This document shows, one piece after another, positions 1 through 7,164 of a stretch of 36,772 bases of DNA. This DNA is from a virus. A program made the position numbers and the translations under genes. The stretch is from the IMG/VR virus record IMGVR_UViG_3300043409_000837, positions 1-36,772 of that record; one strand, given 5' to 3'. The notes under the pieces are model-generated. The model ran no database searches. It had not been told where the DNA came from and saw only the letters and a program-made list of their open reading frames with translations. Position 1 is the stretch's first letter. Every line of letters begins with the position of its first letter.

Positions 1-2
1 TG

Positions 3-149
3 CGAATAACACCACCCAACCCAACCTGCATGAGCTGCCAGCGGGCGCCTGGCGTCGTCCTGACGCACTCCCTAAACCGCAAGCAGAAGCAGTGGCGTTG
101 TCTGCCCTGCGCGGAGCGTATTAACAGGCGCGAAAAAAAGCCCCGCTAG
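3..149 (+). CDS. C-terminal part of a zinc-ribbon-like small protein (5' end lies at the right end of the window)
   Basis: The frame is open from the first bases and ends at TAG 147-149. It shows two Cys pairs, CMSC near the left end and CLPC about 25 residues later, followed by a basic tail (RINRREKKPR). A CxxC...CxxC pattern suggests a zinc ribbon. If the window is a circular genome, this joins in frame to the ORF starting at 36628 and makes one 97-residue protein. An internal ATG at position 30 could start a shorter product but would drop the first Cys. The stop codon lies inside the terminator hairpin of the opposing late operon. Function unknown; a nucleic-acid-binding role is only a guess. 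Confidence 0.6.
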   Translation, partial: RITPPNPTCMSCQRAPGVVLTHSLNRKQKQWRCLPCAERINRREKKPR

Positions 150-157
150 ACGGGGGC
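133..157 (-). terminator. Rho-independent terminator closing the leftward late operon
   Basis: Read on the minus strand there is a G/C stem (CCCCG, loop of 5, CGGGG on the plus strand at 141-155), followed by seven T (the A-run at 133-139). It lies about 20 bases downstream of the endolysin stop. It also overlaps the end of the opposing zinc-ribbon gene, so converging transcripts meet here. Confidence 0.85.
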
Positions 158-177
158 AAAGGGGATACCACCAAGCG

Positions 178-600
178 CTAAGAAAACGGTCGGGTTCCAG
201 ACTTGTCAATTATAAGCGCCATCTTGCGCGGCGGGAGCGTCGGCAAGCTAGGAATGCTGATATGCGTCCAGGCGTCAAACTCCCTGATGATCTGGTCATA
301 GGCCAACCCTGACGCCATCACAGCCTTCACCACCGCATCGGGGGTCATGCCTGGGACTCTGATGTCAGCAGCACAGCCAAGCCTGTGTTGACTACTCCCG
401 CGGCTCCCACAGGCTGCATTGACTGCTGCGCTGCGATACCCAGACGTAATCATTATCGCCCTGCCGCCCAGCCGGTCTTTGACCAGCTCCAGAAACACCG
501 CCAGCCGTTTCAGGTTTGCCAGCGCCACCGGATCTGGCGTGTTGTCCAGCGTCCGGTGGCTGGTGACGGTCAGTTCAGCGAGGGTAAAGTGCGGGGTCAC
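178..600 (-). CDS. Endolysin, peptidase M15 (D-Ala-D-Ala carboxypeptidase-like)
   Basis: This 140-residue protein carries the M15 zinc motif SxHxxGxAxD as SQHRLGCAAD at residues 70-79, giving ligands His72 and Asp79. A third ligand is His113 in WTHIS. SGYRS (53-57) is the usual upstream motif. Known M15 phage enzymes cut the peptide crosslinks of peptidoglycan, so the role is host wall lysis at the end of infection. The N-terminus (TPHFTLAELT) is typical of the family and no signal peptide is seen, so export should depend on the holin just upstream. The start is GTG at 598-600, overlapping the holin TGA as GTGA. It is the last gene before the late terminator. Confidence 0.93.
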   Translation of the reverse strand: MTPHFTLAELTVTSHRTLDNTPDPVALANLKRLAVFLELVKDRLGGRAIMITSGYRSAAVNAACGSRGSSQHRLGCAADIRVPGMTPDAVVKAVMASGLAYDQIIREFDAWTHISIPSLPTLPPRKMALIIDKSGTRPFS

Positions 601-767
601 CTGTTGCCGGGATCAGCCCGAACAGCGCCGCCAAGACCCAAAGCTGCCGCAATGCCCTGCACCAGCAATTGGTACTGCGGCGGCACCATCGGGATACCAA
701 CGGCAAACAAGACGCCCAGCCCCGCCAGTGTTGATGCTTCGCCAAAACGATTTCTGAGCCAGCCCAT
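597..767 (-). CDS. Small holin-like membrane protein
   Basis: A 56-residue protein starts with MGWLRNRFGE, followed by two hydrophobic stretches (about residues 11-27 and 34-49) separated by a short PPQ turn, as in small class II-type holins. The ATG at 765-767 was chosen over longer in-frame starts because AAAGGA lies just upstream and the hydrophobic domain begins soon after. Its stop overlaps the endolysin start. Expected role: permeabilise the inner membrane so the M15 enzyme reaches the wall. The assignment rests on topology and position, not on a family motif. Confidence 0.75.
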   Translation of the reverse strand: MGWLRNRFGEASTLAGLGVLFAVGIPMVPPQYQLLVQGIAAALGLGGAVRADPGNR

Positions 768-768
768 A

Positions 769-1311
769 TCATTTTCCTTTCGAGGGGATAACGCCGCCAA
801 CAGGGTTTGCTGCTCCAACCGGCGCGGCGGTGAACGCGGTTGTGCCGGGGGCGACATGCCCGTTATCCCACGGCGATTCGTTAATCGGCCCGTAGCAGTT
901 GGCGAGCTGCACGTTGTTGACCTTCTTGGCCTGCTTGTCGCAGAGGAACGACCACTGGTTGCTCATGCCGCCGCCGGCATCGGTAGAGGTCACGAACGAT
1001 CGCGGAGTCATCGGCACAACGGCCCAACTGGGTGCCTGAGGGTACTCGGTCACGGTTGAGAACAGGCTCCAAACCTTGCCAGCCGGGGCCTTGCAGCTAC
1101 CCTTCATCAACTTGCCGTTGGCTACAGCTTTGCCTGTCAGGACCGGACAGACCGCCATGCCCTCCTGAAACTCTTTACCTTGCACGCGGATCAACTTGCC
1201 CGTCGGGACGCTGGCAGAGGCCGCGCATAAGGCAAACTCGCCGTTGCAGATCATCAGGTCGGCAGCGGCAACGCTACAAGGCAGCAACGCGAGGAGCAGG
1301 AACTTTTTCAT
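769..1311 (-). CDS. Secreted cysteine-rich protein in the lysis cassette
   Basis: This 180-residue protein begins with a clear signal peptide (MKKFLLLALL, hydrophobic core, likely cleavage after AVAA-type residues near 17). The mature part has six Cys (22, 29, 55, 73, 124, 139), enough for three disulfides, and a conserved-looking core around QWSFLCDKQ and NCYGPINESPWDNG. I recall similar secreted proteins of unknown function in phages of Betaproteobacteria. It sits between an XhlA-like protein and the holin, which suggests a periplasmic role in lysis or superinfection control, but no enzymatic motif is visible. No strong ribosome site is seen; the start is 3 bases after the upstream stop, so translation is probably coupled. 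Confidence 0.8.
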   Translation of the reverse strand: MKKFLLLALLPCSVAAADLMICNGEFALCAASASVPTGKLIRVQGKEFQEGMAVCPVLTGKAVANGKLMKGSCKAPAGKVWSLFSTVTEYPQAPSWAVVPMTPRSFVTSTDAGGGMSNQWSFLCDKQAKKVNNVQLANCYGPINESPWDNGHVAPGTTAFTAAPVGAANPVGGVIPSKGK

Positions 1312-1314
1312 TTG

Positions 1315-1479
1315 TCATGCTTTCAAGATGATGTGGAGGAGTAGGGCGATGATGAACCCGGCAATGCTGATGCCGATCTGCTCGATGCGCTTTAGCCTGG
1401 CGCTGATAGATTCGTAGCGGATCTCGCAGACCGCCTCGTGCGAGGTCAGGCGCACGTCCAGTTCGTTGGTGGTTGCCAT
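1315..1479 (-). CDS. Small XhlA-like membrane protein (54 aa)
   Basis: A short gene on the minus strand codes for a charged, coiled-coil-prone N-terminus (about residues 5-33, with VCEIRYESISARLKRIEQ) followed by one C-terminal transmembrane segment (about 35-52). That topology matches XhlA-like haemolysin/holin-accessory proteins of phage lysis cassettes. The ATG overlaps the upstream ejection-protein stop by one base (TAATG), which supports coupling. The next gene starts 3 bases after its stop. Family assignment rests on size, topology and position. Confidence 0.72.
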   Translation of the reverse strand: MATTNELDVRLTSHEAVCEIRYESISARLKRIEQIGISIAGFIIALLLHIILKA

Positions 1480-4010
1480 TATCGGATCAAGCTGTTTTGT
1501 GGGGTTACCATAACTGCATCCTCGGGGGCCAACTGGTTAAGCCGTTGCGCTGCCCGTGTCTTTGGCCCTTGGCCCATCTTGGTGACCGGGCGCGGTTCTC
1601 TCAGTCTAGTTTCCAATGCTTCACCTAAGTCCATTAGCGCGGTATGTTTAGCCGCTGCCTCAGTAGCAGCAGCAATCTGGCGGTCTGTGGTTGCTTCTGC
1701 TGCGGCTTTACCCGCCCACATAGCTTCTTTTTCCCGCGATTTTTTAATCGTATCCGCTATCCATTGCCTGTCTAACAGTTTCTGGAATACTTGCGTATCG
1801 GATAGTTTATTAAATCCAGGCAGCACTTCTTCTAACGTAGCCTTTGCGCGATCCCAAGCAATTTTCTCCACTGCGGTAAGCGTAGGTGCTCGGGAGGTGT
1901 TTTCCCCCGGCGTAACTGTTTGAGCCGCTTGGCGCTGAACATACTTTGGCGCGCCTTGCTTGTCCCTTCCAACGTATACCTTACGAAACTCCGTTTTGGT
2001 TTCGGCGGTAGGCACACCGGACAATTTGTTAATTGCCGACTGCAAGCTAGTTGGCGCAAGCGTGGTTGGTGTAGGCGCCACTGCCCGTAACCCCCCAGTG
2101 TTAGGATCTACCTCAAAAACTGTCCCGCGACCCGTAGGCAACCGAGTCGCAGCCGACTCTGCCTCTGCCGCCCGCGCCGCTTGCACATCCGCTGAACGGG
2201 CATTCGCCAGTTGGGACGCCCGTTGTTGTGCTACGTTAGCCATAGTGGCCTCGGCCGACGGTGCGGCCAGTTGTGCCGCAGGCGATGGGACGCCAACTTG
2301 TACGCCGCTGGGCGCTTCAGCCCGATAGTAGTCCCAGTTCGGGCGCGTCACCAATTGCCCTGGCGCCATTTGCCCTTGCGACGTGTACGGTACTGGGAGC
2401 GTATTGGGTGCGGCGGGCGCCAGTGCGTTTGGGCGAAAGTCTGGCGGCACCGCGTACTTGGCTTGAAACGCGGGGGATGCCATACGACGTGCGGCCAAGT
2501 TGCCGGCAAAAGCCCCACCAACGGAACCAGCGCCCGCGCCTACTAGCGGGCCAACCCCTACTGCCGTTCCAATAGCCGCACCAAGGCCCATACCCAACGT
2601 GCTTCGAAGGGCGCGCGGGCCAACAAAAGACGTGGCAGGCGTAACGGTCATTACTGAAGGGTAGATAGCCGCAATTTTACCAAGGTCTGCGGGTAAGCCG
2701 GTCATTTGGCCTTTGCGTTCTTGCAGTAACTTGGCATACGTTTGCGGGTCAATTGCGCCGCTTGCATAATCTAACGCCCGCGCATGGTCATTGATTTGTG
2801 CAATCTTGGTTCGTGCTGCTCTTAGCGCGGGTACAACTTCCGGCGGCGCGTTGGCGTCGATTAGGTCTTCCAAAGTGTTGGCAATTAGCATTTGCGCTTT
2901 TGCCCTGTCCGTTGCTACTGGATCTGGTGCGCTAGTGCCTTTATCGTTAGACTTAAAAATAGCCTGCGCGTCACTTCGCAACTTCCTAATATCCCCTAAC
3001 ACTGCGGCCCCGCTGCGGCCTTTGCTTAAAGCTAGTAATGTTTCGTCTACCAGTGAACTGACCGCCGCAGCCCCCGCTTTGCCGCCGATTGAAGGCTCTT
3101 TAGGTATGTTATTTAAGGTTTGCGCCAGAGCTGACGGGACGCGCAACGCTGGCAACGCGAGTACAGGCGCATATGGCGCGCTAGCTATATCCAACGCATT
3201 ATTGATGGTTGCTAAACTAATCGGGTCGGGAGACGTATCCCCAATATCTTCCTTTACCAGTTTAATAATTTGTTTAGTGTTGCCCTCGCCCAACGCCTTG
3301 TCGCCTTCTCGGCCAGCAATGGCGCTAATAGCGCGGGTGGTTTTTGATGGGTTGGATATTGAAGGTGGTAAAGCCACACCCAAGCGTTGCGCGGTTTGCG
3401 CTGCCTCAATTTGCGGTGCGTTGGCGTAACTTTTTGCCACGTTCGCCGCTTGTGTAGCCGCGCTGCGAGCTTTTGCCGCTTCCGACACAGCGCCGCCAAC
3501 TAGTTGGGCCTCACCGCGCAAAGCGTTGGTTGCCAAGCTGAGAGGTGCGCCCGCAGTGCGGGCCAGCGCGTTCAGGGTGGGGATTGGGACGCCCACCAGC
3601 GGCGCCAACGCTTCACCAACGGCCTGTATGTTCTCCGCGCCCGGTTGGGTGACGGGCCGGTAGCCTATCGCTTCTTGTGTCCGACGCATCGCCCGCTCGC
3701 CGGCTTGCACACCCGCAGGCGTTCCAAACTGACCGCTGGTTAAAGAGCCTACCAAACCGGCTACCGGCGCAACCACGCCACCAACCACGCCGCCGAGCAT
3801 TCCAAAAGGCACTTCAGCCGCGCCCAACACTCGCTGGTACAACGAAGGGGTAGGCGCGGGTGCGGCTACTGGTAGCATCCCCGGTATCTGATCTACGGGA
3901 CTTTTAGCTGCTGAGGTTACACCCCCATATTGCTTTGCTAACGCGTCGTAATCTACTGGTGGTGACGCGGTGGTGCCCCCGTATTGTTTTGCCAAGGCAT
4001 CGTAATCCAT
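1479..4010 (-). CDS. Large internal virion / DNA ejection protein
   Basis: This 843-residue protein opens with two copies of DYDALAKQYGG (residues 2-12 and 20-30). It then has a glycine-rich hydrophobic stretch (about 68-92) and a second glycine zipper-like stretch in the middle (around GLGAAIGTAVGVGPLVGAG). The rest is Ala/Gln-rich and helical, with long charged helices towards the C-terminus. These are hallmarks of podovirus ejection proteins that leave the head ahead of the DNA and form a channel across the envelope. It is the last of three such genes, like P22 gp7-gp20-gp16, though no direct similarity to a named one can be shown by eye. Its ATG overlaps the upstream stop by one base. Confidence 0.7.
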   Translation of the reverse strand: MDYDALAKQYGGTTASPPVDYDALAKQYGGVTSAAKSPVDQIPGMLPVAAPAPTPSLYQRVLGAAEVPFGMLGGVVGGVVAPVAGLVGSLTSGQFGTPAGVQAGERAMRRTQEAIGYRPVTQPGAENIQAVGEALAPLVGVPIPTLNALARTAGAPLSLATNALRGEAQLVGGAVSEAAKARSAATQAANVAKSYANAPQIEAAQTAQRLGVALPPSISNPSKTTRAISAIAGREGDKALGEGNTKQIIKLVKEDIGDTSPDPISLATINNALDIASAPYAPVLALPALRVPSALAQTLNNIPKEPSIGGKAGAAAVSSLVDETLLALSKGRSGAAVLGDIRKLRSDAQAIFKSNDKGTSAPDPVATDRAKAQMLIANTLEDLIDANAPPEVVPALRAARTKIAQINDHARALDYASGAIDPQTYAKLLQERKGQMTGLPADLGKIAAIYPSVMTVTPATSFVGPRALRSTLGMGLGAAIGTAVGVGPLVGAGAGSVGGAFAGNLAARRMASPAFQAKYAVPPDFRPNALAPAAPNTLPVPYTSQGQMAPGQLVTRPNWDYYRAEAPSGVQVGVPSPAAQLAAPSAEATMANVAQQRASQLANARSADVQAARAAEAESAATRLPTGRGTVFEVDPNTGGLRAVAPTPTTLAPTSLQSAINKLSGVPTAETKTEFRKVYVGRDKQGAPKYVQRQAAQTVTPGENTSRAPTLTAVEKIAWDRAKATLEEVLPGFNKLSDTQVFQKLLDRQWIADTIKKSREKEAMWAGKAAAEATTDRQIAAATEAAAKHTALMDLGEALETRLREPRPVTKMGQGPKTRAAQRLNQLAPEDAVMVTPQNSLIR

Positions 4011-5608
4011 TATGGTATCCCCGCTGCTGTTTTGAACGCTGCGGCTTGTTCAGGCGTAACAAACGAGTATGTTTTTCCGTCCGGCGTTGTTACCAAAATT
4101 GCCGTGGTCGGTTTGCTTGGCGACGGGGCAGGCGGTGGTGCTGCAGGGGTCGTGGCACCCCCCGTTAGCAAGTCCACCGCCGACTGCATCTTGGGCGTCC
4201 ACGCTCGGCCTGAGCGAACTTTTGCGCCATCAATCAACCCCCGTAGGGCGTCTTGCTTGGCAACTACAGTTCCTGGCGCATCCGTAAACGCAGGTAAGTA
4301 CGACTGCCTTTGCTGTGCCAACTGTTCCTTGTTGTACGCTGCGCCCGTGGCAAGATACAGCAGTGAATCAATAATGTCGGATTGCGCTGCGGCAACAATT
4401 TGTCTATCTTCCGAACGCGACAGATTTGCAACGCCAGCGTTGCCAAACACTGTCATTGCAGAAGCCTCCAACCCACCGGGTTGCGATGCACTAGGCGTTT
4501 TCTTCAGTATCTTGCCTATTTGCACAGCAGAATTTAAAATTCGATTAGTGTTGTACGCTGTTTTTAGTTCTTCTTCGCGTATGTTTTCCGCTGTTTTAGC
4601 CGGTGGGGCATACCCAAAAACGCCAGGCGAATTTATCCCACCACCGGGGGTATATCGCCTCGCATCTATAACTATAGCCTTTGTTGGGTCTGTTGGGTCT
4701 GCAATGGTTTGGGTGGACGGCGCCGGGGGTTGTGCTGGCGGGCGACTAGCCAATGCAATATCAATCTTTTGTTTTTGTTCTTCTGGTGTAAGCAACTGGT
4801 CTGGACGTTGAGCATTGCGGAACGCTGCGTACCCTGCTGGCGTGTTGGGGTAACCAAGTTCCCGCATCGTGCGAATTTCCTGTGATGTTGCTTCCGGTGC
4901 GGTGCCGACAATTTGGCCTTCAGACCCCATAAGCGTAGTGCCAACCGTGTACAGTCTATTTAACTCAGTAGCTTGTTTTTGCAGTCCTTCAGCGGTCTTG
5001 TAACCTTGTTCCGTACCCAAGGCCATGTTTGCCGCAATACGCCTATTCAGATCGGCTATTGCTGCTTTTGCTTGCGGCGGTGCCGACAAGTTATTAACCG
5101 TTGCTACTGGCGCAGCAGCGCCGGGCAGCATGTTAGCGCGCAGCGCGGGCGCAAACGGGTCTGCTGCTCTGCGTTCCATTACGTCTGCGCCAAACGACCC
5201 CGGCTCGGGGGGCGGCGCCATAGGCGCAACAACGCCTGGCGCTGCGGCAGGCGCGTTAGCAGCAGCGTATAGCTTACGGTCGCGTTCTACGCCGAGCCGC
5301 GCCATGCGTGCGCTAAGCCCCGTATTGGCTACCTGCGGAATGCCCGACCCAATCATCTGATCTTCAATTGCCATCGGGTCTTTTGGGCCACCGTTTGCCG
5401 CAATCCCTGCGTAGAACTGGTTAAGTTTGGCCTCCGCGTCTTGCGCCTTCTTAAGTTGCAACTCGGCCATCTGGCCCTGCCGCATGGATTGCTGCATTTG
5501 CAGATCCCGCGCGCGCGCCGCTTGCCCCTGATCCATGCCGGAGACAAACGCATTGCCGATGCTTTGCGAGCCGGGTGGGTTCAGCAGTCCAAAATTAAGT
5601 TCAGCCAT
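4010..5608 (-). CDS. Internal virion / ejection protein (532 aa)
   Basis: An Ala/Pro/Gln-rich 532-residue protein. The N-terminal ~80 residues form Gln-rich helices, followed by proline-rich linkers. A compact helical domain at about 340-470 contains SDIIDSLLYLATGAAY and QQRQSYLPAFTDAPGT, a pattern I have seen in podovirus virion proteins next to DNA-transfer proteins. A small C-terminal piece (VTTPDGKTYSFVTPEQAAAFK) resembles a short substrate- or peptide-binding motif. It lies between two other ejection-type genes and overlaps the next start by one base (TAATG). The role in genome delivery is inferred from context. Confidence 0.68.
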   Translation of the reverse strand: MAELNFGLLNPPGSQSIGNAFVSGMDQGQAARARDLQMQQSMRQGQMAELQLKKAQDAEAKLNQFYAGIAANGGPKDPMAIEDQMIGSGIPQVANTGLSARMARLGVERDRKLYAAANAPAAAPGVVAPMAPPPEPGSFGADVMERRAADPFAPALRANMLPGAAAPVATVNNLSAPPQAKAAIADLNRRIAANMALGTEQGYKTAEGLQKQATELNRLYTVGTTLMGSEGQIVGTAPEATSQEIRTMRELGYPNTPAGYAAFRNAQRPDQLLTPEEQKQKIDIALASRPPAQPPAPSTQTIADPTDPTKAIVIDARRYTPGGGINSPGVFGYAPPAKTAENIREEELKTAYNTNRILNSAVQIGKILKKTPSASQPGGLEASAMTVFGNAGVANLSRSEDRQIVAAAQSDIIDSLLYLATGAAYNKEQLAQQRQSYLPAFTDAPGTVVAKQDALRGLIDGAKVRSGRAWTPKMQSAVDLLTGGATTPAAPPPAPSPSKPTTAILVTTPDGKTYSFVTPEQAAAFKTAAGIP

Positions 5609-5610
5609 GA

Positions 5611-6408
5611 TTAGATATCCCCGTAAGGAGCGACATTGCTGGCGTAATAGGCCGACGATGCGGGGCTAACATACGCGCCGCCACCGTAAGAGTCAAAACC
5701 ACCACCTCCACCACCGTAGGGGTCTGTCCCCCGCTGCGGCCCGTACATCCGGCCTAACATGTTAGCCGCGCCACCAAAAGCAGACTGACGCTGGCCCGCT
5801 GCGGCCATCATTGCGTTGCCTTGGTTGGCCGCGCTGCCCATCATGATGTTGCCGACGTTGCCCGCCATGTTTGCGCCTTGCGCGCCGATCTGATTAGTTG
5901 CAGTTTGACCCGTTCCAGCAACACCGGCTAAACGGTTGTAGAGTTGGTTACGCTCACCTGTTTGGGCGTTAAAACGGGTTACAAACCGGTTAAAAGCATT
6001 GCCGTACTCTTGGCTGCCTAAGTCTTGCCCGTAACGCTGCACGCCTTTCAACGTCGCCCCAGACAAGAGTCCCCCTCGGGCGGCGGCGCTTCGGTCAATC
6101 GCCTTTACGCCTTCAGCCAGGCGAAACCCCGCGCCGGGGTCTTCACTGTACTGAAAATTAAACGGTGTAGCTGCACCAAACTCGCCACCGTAGCCTACAC
6201 CAGCCGCCAACCGATTGACCGCGCCAGTGCCAGCAGCAAGGTACGGCGCTTGGTCGGCGCGGCTAAGGTCGTACTGCCGGCGCTGTTCGGCAACAGAAGC
6301 GTCGGACGCCTGCCGGGAGGTGTCAGCGGCAGATTGCGCCGCGTCAGATGAGGATTCCGAGCTAAAAAACGCGCTTCCAATAATTGCAGCGGGTAGCATC
6401 CAGCCCAT
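5611..6408 (-). CDS. DNA transfer / injection protein (P22 gp7-like class)
   Basis: This 265-residue protein starts with a hydrophobic segment (GWMLPAAIIGSAFF) that may help membrane insertion. The body has repeated Ala/Gly/Gln/Asn-rich helices, including FRLAEGVKAIDRSAAARGG and QDLGSQEYGNAFNRF. This is a recurrent domain of phage proteins annotated as DNA transfer proteins. The C-terminal 45 residues are Gly/Tyr/Ser-rich and probably disordered. A strong AAGGAGA ribosome site precedes the ATG. It is the first of three ejection genes. Expected location: inside the capsid, then the host envelope during infection. Confidence 0.75.
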   Translation of the reverse strand: MGWMLPAAIIGSAFFSSESSSDAAQSAADTSRQASDASVAEQRRQYDLSRADQAPYLAAGTGAVNRLAAGVGYGGEFGAATPFNFQYSEDPGAGFRLAEGVKAIDRSAAARGGLLSGATLKGVQRYGQDLGSQEYGNAFNRFVTRFNAQTGERNQLYNRLAGVAGTGQTATNQIGAQGANMAGNVGNIMMGSAANQGNAMMAAAGQRQSAFGGAANMLGRMYGPQRGTDPYGGGGGGFDSYGGGAYVSPASSAYYASNVAPYGDI

Positions 6409-6409
6409 A

Positions 6410-6772
6410 TCAGTTCTCCTTACGCAGCGTCTGCGCGATAGTTCTTACTTGATGCGCGACAGCGGGTGCAATGATTACGGTATCTATCATATCTTCATCT
6501 GTACAGTCCGTGGCGTGGATGCAAAACCACACCACATCGGTCAAAGACCGCACGCCGTGGTGCTGGCCGGCCTTGATCGTAATGCACGCGGGCGCCTTAA
6601 TGACCTCGGTGCCCGCATCCGTTATCAACTCAACAGATCCCTGCGCCAAGATCGACAAGTGGTCAAACTTGTGCGCGTGCTGAACCAACCATTTCCCCTC
6701 CGAGATGATCGTTTCCTTGGCGTAGATTCCGCCGCCAAAGTGATGCGTAATCTCGGGGGCTATGAAACTCAC
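6410..6772 (-). CDS. Cupin-fold protein
   Basis: The 120-residue protein matches a single cupin. Motif 1 is HAHKFDHLSILAQG with His32, His34 and His38, and motif 2 includes His71/His72 and His86. The fold normally binds a divalent metal. Substrate is unknown: it could be an enzyme, a receptor or glycan-acting virion part, or a structural cupin. It is encoded between a virion protein and the ejection genes and is translated with them. The start is GTG at 6770-6772, overlapping the upstream TGA as GTGA. A cupin in a phage virion operon is unusual but the motif is clear. Confidence 0.82.
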   Translation of the reverse strand: MSFIAPEITHHFGGGIYAKETIISEGKWLVQHAHKFDHLSILAQGSVELITDAGTEVIKAPACITIKAGQHHGVRSLTDVVWFCIHATDCTDEDMIDTVIIAPAVAHQVRTIAQTLRKEN

Positions 6773-7104
6773 GACACTTCCCGCCCGCTGGCCCGAATGT
6801 TGATGGCCGTGGCCGTTCCGGCGATGGTCGAGATAAACCCGCTTGCCATCAGCACCTGGCCCACAATCTCAGGGAACGTGTAGACCTCGGATGCCGCCAG
6901 CGTCTTGGTTTTGGTAATCAGGTTCTGATTGCCAGCCGTGTCTGCTGCTGTGACCAGATTCACACTAAGCGTTGCCGCCGTTGCGCTGAAGTTGGTCGCC
7001 GTGAACTTGTCGATGATCGTGGTGACGTTGGTTGCGGTGTATTGCGTGGTCTGACTGTTCTCGGCAGTCTTGGCGGGGATAAGAACTTTTACGGTAACGG
7101 TCAT
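6769..7104 (-). CDS. Conserved small virion-type protein (111 aa)
   Basis: A Thr/Ala-rich, beta-strand-like protein beginning MTVTVKVLIPAK and ending in TATAINIRASGREVS. Proteins of this style occur in tail and fibre regions of podoviruses of Betaproteobacteria, where their role is unknown. Alternating hydrophobic/Thr residues suggest a beta-sandwich. It lies directly downstream of the tailspike and overlaps the cupin start (GTGA). GGAGA lies 6 bases before its ATG. A decoration or tail-appendage role is inferred from position only. Confidence 0.7.
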   Translation of the reverse strand: MTVTVKVLIPAKTAENSQTTQYTATNVTTIIDKFTATNFSATAATLSVNLVTAADTAGNQNLITKTKTLAASEVYTFPEIVGQVLMASGFISTIAGTATAINIRASGREVS

Positions 7105-7105
7105 G

Positions 7106-7156
7106 TTATTTCTCCGAAGGCCAGCGTGTTCTAAACTTAAGCAGTTGGATAAGCAT
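7106..7156 (-). CDS. Possible 16-residue leader peptide
   Basis: In the 60-base gap between tailspike and the 111-residue gene, a minus-strand ATG preceded by AAGGACAACC opens a 16-residue frame (MLIQLLKFRTRWPSEK). It stops one base before the next ATG. The ribosome site for the next gene lies inside its last codons, so its translation could couple the two genes. It may equally be chance. Confidence 0.25.
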   Translation of the reverse strand: MLIQLLKFRTRWPSEK

Positions 7157-7164
7157 GGTTGTCC

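Noticed and set aside
385-1059. 224-residue plus-strand frame opposite the endolysin and holin
   Set aside because: It runs antisense across three well-supported lysis genes and its product has no recognisable features.
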